Source: Eggerthella sp. CAG:298
Lineage (GTDB): Bacteria > Actinomycetota > Coriobacteriia > Coriobacteriales > Eggerthellaceae
Assembly: GCA_000435675.1 (NCBI GenBank)
Contig: FR895123.1
Span: forward strand, 1 to 12,138
DNA length: 12,138 nucleotides
Reading direction: 5' to 3'
Shown: one piece after another, positions 6,017 through 10,299 of the stretch
Position numbering within the stretch: the first letter of the stretch is position 1
Layout of the letters: every line of letters begins with the position of its first letter
Notes under the pieces: model-generated
What the model was told of the DNA's origin: nothing
Database searches by the model: none
Seen by the model: only the letters and a program-made list of their open reading frames with translations
Program-made: the position numbers and the translations under genes

Positions 6017-7141
6017 ATGGCGAACAAAAGCTTAGCAACCGCGCCTGCGGATCAGACGATCCTCGTAACCGGTGGCGCGGGTTTCATCGGAAGTCACACC
6101 TGTGTTGAATTGCTCGATCAGGGCTACAACGTGGTTGTGGTTGACGATCTTTCCAACTCGAGCGAAGAGGCTATCCGCCGCATTGGCGAGATCACGGGTA
6201 AGCCTGAAAAGCTCACGTTCTATCAGGTGGATATCCTTGATCGCGAAGCGCTCAACAAGGTGTTCGCTGCGCACGACATCGATGCGATCATCCATTTCGC
6301 GGGCTTCAAGGCGGTGGGCGAATCCACGCAGAAGCCGCTCGAATACTACTGGAACAACGTTACCGGTTCGCTCGTATTGTTCGACGTAGCGCGCAACCAT
6401 GGCGTGAAGAACATCATCTTCTCGAGCAGCGCGACCGTCTATGGCGACCCCGAGATGATCCCTATCACCGAAGATTGTCCCAAGCATGAGGCCACCAATC
6501 CTTATGGCGAGACCAAATCCATGCTCGAGCGCATCCTTACCGATCTGCACCGTGCGGATCCTGAGTGGAATGTGGTGCTGCTGCGTTACTTCAACCCGAT
6601 CGGTGCACATGAAAGCGGCAGGATCGGTGAAGACCCGAAGGGCATCCCGAACAACCTGCTTCCCTATGTGGCGCAAGTTGCTACAGGTAAGCTCGAATGC
6701 ATCCAGGTCTTCGGCGACGATTATCCTACTTCTGATGGTACGGGCGTGCGCGACTACATTCATGTGGTCGATCTTGCGCGCGGACACGTGAAAGCGCTTG
6801 ATTTCATGGGTGGCAAAGTTGGCACTGGCAAAGCGATCGGGCTGGGCAGCATCGAGGGTCCTGTGGCCGAAGACGGTACGCGCAGCGGCGTTGCGATCTT
6901 CAACCTGGGAACGGGTACGGGCTCGAGCGTGCTTGAGGTTATCAAGTCCTTCGAGCAGGCGTGTGGCAAAGAGTTGCCGTATCGGATCGTCGAACGCAGG
7001 CCGGGCGATATCGCGGAGAACTATGCAGCATGCGATAAAGCAGCGACCGAACTGGGCTGGGTTGCAGAATACGACCTTGCGCGCATGTGCGCCGACGCGT
7101 GGAATTGGCAGAGCCAGAATCCAAACGGCTATAACGCATAA
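6017..7141 (+). CDS. galE: UDP-glucose 4-epimerase
   Basis: Interconverts UDP-glucose and UDP-galactose in the cytosol using bound NAD, feeding the Leloir pathway and cell-surface glycan synthesis. It is an extended short-chain dehydrogenase of 374 residues. The NAD-binding loop is GGAGFIGSH (19-27), followed by HFAGFKAVGES (93-103), the catalytic Ser138 in FSSSATVYG, and Tyr163/Lys167 in YGETK. RYFNPIGAHESGRIGEDP (190-207) and DGTGVRDYIHV (240-250) are sugar-nucleotide-binding signatures. Compared with the 338-residue E. coli enzyme it has about 13 extra N-terminal residues and a Gly/Thr-rich insertion of about 20 residues at 264-290. Asn335 sits where E. coli has the pocket residue Tyr299 and the human enzyme has Cys307. 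That smaller residue might admit N-acetylated sugars, which is inference. The start ATG follows GAAAGG with 6 nt spacing. The gene is monocistronic by its promoter and downstream hairpin. Confidence 0.95.
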   Translation: MANKSLATAPADQTILVTGGAGFIGSHTCVELLDQGYNVVVVDDLSNSSEEAIRRIGEITGKPEKLTFYQVDILDREALNKVFAAHDIDAIIHFAGFKAVGESTQKPLEYYWNNVTGSLVLFDVARNHGVKNIIFSSSATVYGDPEMIPITEDCPKHEATNPYGETKSMLERILTDLHRADPEWNVVLLRYFNPIGAHESGRIGEDPKGIPNNLLPYVAQVATGKLECIQVFGDDYPTSDGTGVRDYIHVVDLARGHVKALDFMGGKVGTGKAIGLGSIEGPVAEDGTRSGVAIFNLGTGTGSSVLEVIKSFEQACGKELPYRIVERRPGDIAENYAACDKAATELGWVAEYDLARMCADAWNWQSQNPNGYNA

Positions 7142-7203
7142 ACCTCCATCCGAATCATCATTCATGTGCGGCTTCCGTGATGACGAAGCCTTTATGAACC
7201 GTT

Positions 7204-7230
7204 AAGGGCTCCTTCGAAAGGGGAGTTCTT
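7204..7230 (+). terminator. Probable galE terminator
   Basis: AAGGGCTCC (7204-7212) pairs with GGAGTTCTT (7222-7230) in nine pairs including two G-U, around a nine-base loop. The right arm itself supplies the U-rich end (UUCUU), but no longer T-run follows, so strength is uncertain. It lies 62 nt beyond the galE stop and its last two bases overlap the Rex-type palindrome. Confidence 0.5.
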
Positions 7231-7246
7231 GTGCTGAATAACACAA
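7229..7246. promoter_or_regulatory. Rex-type operator (TTGTG-N8-CACAA)
   Basis: The 18-bp sequence TTGTGCTGAATAACACAA has perfect five-base outer arms with the exact geometry of the Rex consensus TTGTGAA-N4-TTCACAA; the inner AA/TT positions do not match. Rex is a repressor that senses the NADH/NAD ratio and controls fermentation and hydrogenase genes in many anaerobic Gram-positives. AATAAT at 7254-7259 could be a -10 box, making the palindrome overlap its -35 region (19-nt spacer). Placement upstream of nikR-hypE supports the reading. No rex gene is in the window. Confidence 0.4.
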
Positions 7247-7274
7247 ATTACGGAATAATTCACACCGCTAGTAA

Positions 7275-7312
7275 AAATGAGACTTCTCTTCTCTCATTTG
7301 CAGCCCGATAAT
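7275..7312 (+). promoter_or_regulatory. Candidate promoter with overlapping inverted repeat upstream of the nikR operon
   Basis: GATAAT (7307-7312, five of six -10 matches) lies 17 nt after TTCTCT (7284-7289, three of six -35 matches). A perfect inverted repeat, AAATGAGA (7275-7282) and TCTCATTT (7292-7299), spans the -35 position, as an operator for a dimeric repressor would. It does not match the E. coli NikR consensus GTATGA-N16-TCATAC, although ATGAGA/TCTCAT is loosely reminiscent with a shorter spacer. NikR autoregulation is possible but unproven. Confidence 0.35.
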
Positions 7313-7447
7313 ACAGACAGGAAACGTGTTTATGGAGCACCGCGTTTCGGCGCGGGAGCCTTCGACAAGAGCTCGCGCTGCCTGCACGAAAACGCACTGT
7401 TCGGTCTTCGCAAAAGGCAAAGATCGTTTAAGAGATAGGAAAGTGCC

Positions 7448-7702
7448 ATGTGTACCAATGGTGTGAATGTCGATCAATTCAAGATGATGCTCGAGCAGAT
7501 GGACGATCAAGTTGCGCTGAACCGTCGCTGGACGCACAAGCTGTTCCATAAAGCAGACGACAACGGCTATGAGACCACCGCTGCCGTGCTCAAGGAGATC
7601 CAGGGGCTTATGGACGAAGCGCGCGCGCTCCTCACGGATGCGCAGGATGCTCTCGATAAAGATGCCAGCTCTGCACCAGGCGTTACCGTCAATCTCGTTT
7701 AG
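7448..7702 (+). CDS. Small helical protein of unknown function, first gene of the nikR-hypE operon
   Basis: An 84-residue soluble protein I do not recognise. It starts MCTNG, is predicted almost wholly helical from residue 8 to 70, probably as a helical hairpin (FKMMLEQMDDQVALNRRW, then VLKEIQGLMDEARALLTD), and ends in a short Ser/Pro-Gly tail VTVNLV. There are one cysteine near the N-terminus and two histidines, too few for an obvious metal site. The start follows AGGA (7437-7440) by 7 nt. It is 21 nt from nikR, so the two are surely co-transcribed. Its place in the operon suggests a role in nickel handling or hydrogenase maturation, inferred from context only. Confidence 0.75.
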   Translation: MCTNGVNVDQFKMMLEQMDDQVALNRRWTHKLFHKADDNGYETTAAVLKEIQGLMDEARALLTDAQDALDKDASSAPGVTVNLV

Positions 7703-7723
7703 TTCAAAGCAAAGGCAATCGGT

Positions 7724-8146
7724 ATGAGCAGTGATCTTGTGCGCTTCTCGGTAGCAATGCCGGAAGACCTTCTTATCAACTTCGACCATCTTGTTGCGCG
7801 TCGCGGTCTTGCGAAGAATCGCAGCGAAGTCATTCGCGATCTCGTGCGCGATGCGCTGGTGGAAGGGGAGTGCGCAACGCCTGGACGTATCGTCATGGGC
7901 ACGCTCACCATCGTCTACAGCCACCATGCGAGCGATCTGCAGGAAAAGCTGCACTTCATTCAGCATCGTTATCTCGATCGCATCATCACATCGGTCCATG
8001 TGCACATCGACGAAGACAACTGCCTTGAAGTGATCATCCTTAAAGGGGAAACCGGCGAGGTTCAGGATGTGGCGAACCTTATCCTGGGCACCAAGGGAGT
8101 TAAGACCGGGCGGTTGGTCATGACCACCACCGGCGAATTCATCTAA
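7724..8146 (+). CDS. nikR: Nickel-responsive transcriptional repressor NikR
   Basis: A 140-residue regulator that binds Ni(II) and represses nickel-uptake or related genes. The N-terminal ribbon-helix-helix DNA-binding domain covers about 4-48: strand LVRFSVAMP, helix DLLINFDHLVARRG, turn KNRSEVIRDLV. The C-terminal ACT-like metal-sensing domain runs about 55-135. The four Ni ligands of E. coli NikR (His76, His87, His89, Cys95) all have counterparts: His81 in IQHRYLD, His92 and His94 in VHVHID, and Cys100 in NCLEV. It should therefore be a functional nickel sensor. The length is typical (133 in E. coli). The start follows AAAGG (7711-7715) with an 8-nt gap. It sits 16 nt before hypE, coupling nickel sensing with assembly of the nickel enzyme. 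Its operators were not found with confidence in this window. Confidence 0.95.
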   Translation: MSSDLVRFSVAMPEDLLINFDHLVARRGLAKNRSEVIRDLVRDALVEGECATPGRIVMGTLTIVYSHHASDLQEKLHFIQHRYLDRIITSVHVHIDEDNCLEVIILKGETGEVQDVANLILGTKGVKTGRLVMTTTGEFI

Positions 8147-8162
8147 ATCTAAGGAACTGAAT

Positions 8163-9182
8163 ATGGACGAAACAGTACTGTTAGGGCACGGAAGCGGCGG
8201 TTCGATGATGAAGCGCATCATCGACGAGGTGTTCTTCGAGGCGTATGCCGGTGAAGAGCTTCGCGTTGGCGATGATGCCGCGCGCCTTGAAGCGCCTGAA
8301 GGTGAGCGCGTCGCGTTTTCGACCGACAGCTTCGTGGTCACCCCGCAGTTCTTTCCGGGCGGCGATATCGGGCGCTTGGCCGTGTGCGGTACGGTGAACG
8401 ATGTTGCAACCAGCGGTGCCGTTCCGCAGTTCTTGAGCTGCGGGTTCATCCTTGAAGAGGGCTATCCGATGGATAAGCTCAAGCGTATTTGTGCGAGCAT
8501 GGCCGAAATGGCCAAAGAAGCGGGCGTGCGCATCGTGACGGGCGACACGAAGGTGGTCAACCGCGGGCATGGCGATGGCGTGTTCATCAACACTTCAGGA
8601 ATTGGTTTCATTCCTAAGGGCGTCGATCTTTCTGGTGCGTACTGCAAACCGGGCGACAAGATTCTGGTAACTGGCACGCTGGGCGATCACGGCATCACGA
8701 TCATGAGCTGCCGCGAAGAGCTTGGCTTCTCTGCCGACCTGCAAACGGATGCGGCTCCGCTCAATCACCTTATCCAAGAGGTGATCGCAGCCGCGCCGAA
8801 CACGCGTTGCTTCCGCGACCCTACGCGCGGTGGTCTGGCTTCAACGCTCAACGAACTTGCTGAACAGTCGCAGGTTGATTTCGTGATCGAAGAAGACGCG
8901 ATCCCCGTGAAAGATGCCGTGCGTGGAGCATGTGAGATGCTCGGCTACGACATCTTCCAGGTTGCCAACGAAGGCAAGATGGTGTGCGTAGTAGCTGCCG
9001 ATGAAGCTGAAGCGGCGCTTGCGGCCATGAAGGCGAACAAATATGGCGTTGATGCTGCGATCATCGGCGAGGTAGTTGAAAAGCCGGGAGCGCGCGACTC
9101 GCGCGTTTCTTTGCGAACAGGATTCGGCTCGCTGCGCATCATGGATATGCTTGTGGGCGAGCAGCTTCCGCGCATCTGTTAG
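8163..9182 (+). CDS. hypE: [NiFe]-hydrogenase maturation carbamoyl dehydratase HypE
   Basis: Makes the cyanide ligands of the hydrogenase iron: HypF transfers a carbamoyl group to the HypE C-terminal cysteine, and HypE dehydrates it with ATP to a thiocyanate that is passed to HypC-HypD. The 339-residue protein has the AIRS/PurM-like fold, with GHGSGG (8-13), GDDAA (36-40), TDSFVV (54-59), VNDVATSGA (78-86), TGDTKVV (126-132) and DPTRGGL (219-225). It ends in the diagnostic PRIC, Cys339 being the carbamoyl acceptor. The protein is full-length and appears intact. The ribosome-binding site AAGGA lies 7 nt before the ATG. Its usual partners hypA, B, C, D and F are not in the window, and hypE is the last gene of this operon. 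The selenophosphate synthetase SelD shares this fold but lacks the PRIC end. Confidence 0.96.
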   Translation: MDETVLLGHGSGGSMMKRIIDEVFFEAYAGEELRVGDDAARLEAPEGERVAFSTDSFVVTPQFFPGGDIGRLAVCGTVNDVATSGAVPQFLSCGFILEEGYPMDKLKRICASMAEMAKEAGVRIVTGDTKVVNRGHGDGVFINTSGIGFIPKGVDLSGAYCKPGDKILVTGTLGDHGITIMSCREELGFSADLQTDAAPLNHLIQEVIAAAPNTRCFRDPTRGGLASTLNELAEQSQVDFVIEEDAIPVKDAVRGACEMLGYDIFQVANEGKMVCVVAADEAEAALAAMKANKYGVDAAIIGEVVEKPGARDSRVSLRTGFGSLRIMDMLVGEQLPRIC

Positions 9183-9239
9183 GCCATGTAACAACTCGTT
9201 TACCATCTTGGACGATGCCTCTAAGTCGCGCACGAAAGA

Positions 9240-9245
9240 TATAAT
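9240..9245 (+). promoter_or_regulatory. -10 box upstream of the TusA-like gene
   Basis: A perfect TATAAT lies 31 nt before the ATG at 9277. I see no reasonable -35 box at 16-18 nt (9217-9222 is GCCTCT), so an activator may be needed or this may be a chance match. No terminator hairpin separates it from hypE 58 nt upstream, so read-through is also possible. Confidence 0.4.
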
Positions 9246-9276
9246 AGTAAGAGACACGAACAAGAAAGGATGAACC

Positions 9277-9555
9277 ATGGTACGCATTGATGCATTTGGT
9301 ATGCCCAGCGAAGAGCTCATCGCACGAATCGAAGCTGAAGCGGGCGTTGGAAATAGAGAGATCGTAGTCACTACCGACAGCAAGGACACCCTTGAAGACC
9401 TCGTAGCGTATTCGAACAAGTCAGATAGCTCGATCGATATCAACGTGGTCGAGAACGATAAAGGTTGGGAAGTGCGCTTGGAGATCGGTGGCGCAGACCA
9501 AGTCACACTGCCCCATTCAAACGAGTCTTCTGTTCCTGAAGATGCGGTATCTTAG
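9277..9555 (+). CDS. Small TusA/YedF-like protein lacking the catalytic cysteine
   Basis: A 92-residue acidic protein with no cysteine. Its first 70 residues follow the TusA/YedF two-layer fold: strand RIDAFGMP (3-10), helix SEELIARIEAEAG, strand REIVVTTDSKD, helix LEDLVAYSNK, strand IDINVVEND, and closing strand GWEVRLEI. TusA-family proteins carry persulfide sulfur on the Cys of a CPxP motif placed just after DAxG. Here the corresponding residues read S11-E-E-L, so sulfur transfer by the known route is not possible. YedF-type members are often linked to selenium metabolism, and paralogues without Cys may be regulatory or scaffold proteins. The C-terminal 20 residues are disordered and acidic. 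AAAGGA lies 6 nt before the ATG. The family call is by pattern and moderately sure; that the gene is real is well supported by the start signals. Confidence 0.7.
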   Translation: MVRIDAFGMPSEELIARIEAEAGVGNREIVVTTDSKDTLEDLVAYSNKSDSSIDINVVENDKGWEVRLEIGGADQVTLPHSNESSVPEDAVS

Positions 9556-9594
9556 GGCTTCATCAACCGTTTACAGAAGAAATAGCTAAGCAGT

Positions 9595-9622
9595 TTGAAT
9601 ATGTGCCTATACGTGGTATTTT
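9595..9622 (+). promoter_or_regulatory. Ferredoxin gene promoter
   Basis: TTGAAT (9595-9600) and TATTTT (9617-9622) are 16 nt apart, each with four consensus matches, and TGG precedes the -10 as an extended element. Transcription would start near 9629, giving a leader of about 58 nt that contains a T6 tract (9634-9639) and a small hairpin, AAGCT-N6-AGCTT (9641-9656), ahead of the ribosome-binding site. Confidence 0.45.
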
Positions 9623-9686
9623 CCTACAGAGGGTTTTTTCAAGCTCGTACAAGCTTAGTAGCTGAGACTGAGGAAAGAGGTACGAA

Positions 9687-9875
9687 ATGGCACATCCAGT
9701 TATTCTAGAAGAAGAATGTATTGGCTGCGGCATTTGTGTTGACGATTGCCCCCAAGAAGTACTTGAAGTTGTCGATGGTGTTGTTACCGTTGTTAACGAA
9801 GAGTCCTGCATCGCTTGTGGCGACTGTGTTGAAAGCTGCCCGATGGGCGCTATCCCTGAGGTTGTTGAAGACTAA
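9687..9875 (+). CDS. 2[4Fe-4S] ferredoxin (clostridial type)
   Basis: A 62-residue low-potential electron carrier with two cysteine clusters: Cys11-14-17-21 in CIGCGICVDDCP and Cys41-44-47-51 in CIACGDCVESCP. Each cluster motif supplies three ligands to one cube, and its last cysteine serves the other, as in clostridial ferredoxins (about 55 residues). The protein is very acidic, which suits docking to redox partners such as pyruvate:ferredoxin oxidoreductase, hydrogenase or Rnf-type complexes; none of these is encoded here. The ATG follows AGAGG (9676-9680) by 6 nt. It has its own candidate promoter at 9595 and most likely ends at the strong terminator at 10076. Confidence 0.95.
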   Translation: MAHPVILEEECIGCGICVDDCPQEVLEVVDGVVTVVNEESCIACGDCVESCPMGAIPEVVED

Positions 9876-10075
9876 AGTAACCTTTTGGTACGCAACCTTT
9901 CAAGCGCGCAACAAAATGCGCAGGCGAAACGATTCGGTTCTAGTATGTCAAGCAGTTCGTTTGACATAAGAGATCGGGTGAGCGAAGCATAAAGCAACGT
10001 GCACGCCGAAGATCGAGCCAAGATCGTGGGAAGCCAAGATTTCAAGTGATTTAGAGGTCGCTTGTGTATGAATTA
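9876..10075 (+). other. Gene-free, structured stretch between ferredoxin and its terminator (possible 3'UTR RNA)
   Basis: Two hundred bases without a credible open frame but with many repeats. There is a GCGC-N8-GCGC hairpin near 9906-9921, a perfect inverted repeat at 9944-9968, and three direct copies of GCC-(G)-AAGAT at 10005, 10017 and 10033. Together with the terminator at 10076 this would make a 3' untranslated region of over 200 nt for the ferredoxin mRNA, or a separate small RNA. It did not match tmRNA, 6S, SRP or RNase P features that I could check by eye. Confidence 0.4.
9944..9968. other. Perfect inverted repeat TATGTCAA-N9-TTGACATA
   Basis: Eight-base arms at 9944-9951 and 9961-9968 are separated by nine bases. 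The right arm contains a perfect TTGACA -35 hexamer (9961-9966), but no acceptable -10 box lies 16-19 nt downstream (the nearest is CATAAA after 21 nt). The left arm with its next two bases, TATGTCAAGC, recurs exactly at 10206-10215 across the dnaK -10 region. Confidence 0.5.
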
Positions 10076-10108
10076 TGGAGACGAACGCTGGTTTGTCTCC
10101 ATTTTTTT
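10076..10108 (+). terminator. Strong intrinsic terminator (ferredoxin unit or small RNA)
   Basis: TGGAGACGAAC (10076-10086) pairs with GTTTGTCTCCA (10091-10101), eleven pairs with a single G-U, around the tetraloop GCTG, followed by seven T (10102-10108). This is a textbook intrinsic terminator and separates the ferredoxin transcript from dnaK. Confidence 0.93.
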
Positions 10109-10158
10109 ATTCCCAAAGTTGCTTTGACCTGCGGTGATGTAAAGCAAGCAGAAATATC

Positions 10159-10182
10159 AAAGTTTGCAATGCATAAAACTTT
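10159..10182. promoter_or_regulatory. Inverted repeat AAAGTTT-N10-AAACTTT at the dnaK promoter
   Basis: Perfect seven-base arms at 10159-10165 and 10176-10182 are separated by ten bases; the right arm overlaps the start of the dnaK -35 box. A related direct repeat, CAAAGTT(T)GC, occurs at 10114 and 10158, and CAAAG-TTG-CTTTG lies at 10114-10126. The position suits a repressor or activator site. It does not match CIRCE (TTAGCACTC-N9-GAGTGCTAA) or HAIR (CTTGAGT-N7-ACTCAAG). Confidence 0.4.
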
Positions 10183-10208
10183 ACAATAGGGCACTTAGAT
10201 TATATTAT
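10180..10208 (+). promoter_or_regulatory. dnaK promoter (housekeeping sigma type)
   Basis: TTTACA (10180-10185) and TATTAT (10203-10208), each five of six consensus matches, are separated by the optimal 17 nt. The predicted start near 10215 gives an mRNA leader of about 85 nt before the dnaK ATG. Confidence 0.75.
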
Positions 10209-10218
10209 GTCAAGCGTT

Positions 10219-10240
10219 GGAGCTTTCTTAACAAGGCTCC
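10219..10240 (+). other. Stem-loop at the 5' end of the dnaK leader
   Basis: GGAGCTTT (10219-10226) pairs with AAGGCTCC (10233-10240), eight pairs with one G-U, around CTTAAC. It begins about 4 nt after the inferred transcription start. Such 5' hairpins often protect mRNA from decay. It is about 45 nt from the ribosome-binding site (10287-10292), too far to hide it directly as a simple thermometer. Confidence 0.45.
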
Positions 10241-10299
10241 GTTTAACTATGAGGTAATACAAGGTTCGTTTTACGAGTCTCTATTGAAAGGATAAGAAC

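Larger units (their letters stand above)
7142..7447 (+). other. 306-bp gene-free region between galE and the nikR-hypE operon
   Basis: This stretch holds the galE terminator hairpin (7204-7230), a Rex-type palindrome (7229-7246), a second near-copy of its flank (GAATAACACA at 7236 and GAATAATTCACA at 7253), an inverted repeat (7275-7299) overlapping a promoter candidate (7284-7312), and a small GC-rich hairpin, CCGCG-N6-CGCGG (7340-7355). The last 100 bases before the 7448 start show no other clear signal, so the operon has a leader of roughly 130 nt or more. An open frame of 53 codons (7277-7438) lacks a ribosome-binding site. Confidence 0.6.

Noticed and set aside
6032..7165. Minus-strand open frame (377 codons) opposite galE
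   Set aside because: It shadows galE codon bias; the plus-strand protein matches GalE end to end, and the minus product has no family pattern.
7277..7438. 53-codon plus-strand open frame in the leader of the nikR operon
   Set aside because: There is no ribosome-binding site before its ATG, and the product is Arg-rich with no pattern; a regulatory leader peptide is possible but unsupported.
7142..7447. Classical NikR operator GTATGA-N16-TCATAC
   Set aside because: No match found; the GTATGA at 7722 is only the nikR start region and has no partner half-site.
7268..8449. Long open frame on the minus strand (393 codons) opposite the small protein, nikR and hypE
   Set aside because: It is the mirror of three genes with clear families, ribosome-binding sites and operon spacing; its translation shows no recognisable domain.
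9961..9993. Promoter built on the perfect TTGACA at 9961
   Set aside because: The only -10-like hexamer downstream, CATAAA, is 21 nt away, outside the workable spacing.
10001..10108. tmRNA-like 3' end (TGGAGACG... arm)
   Set aside because: The TGGAGAC/GTCTCCA stem recalls the tmRNA acceptor arm, but the T-loop GTTCAAATC, the CCA end and a peptide-tag frame are missing, and a T-run follows as in a terminator.
10111..10299. CIRCE or HAIR heat-shock operator before dnaK
   Set aside because: Neither consensus, nor a near match with both half-sites, is present.
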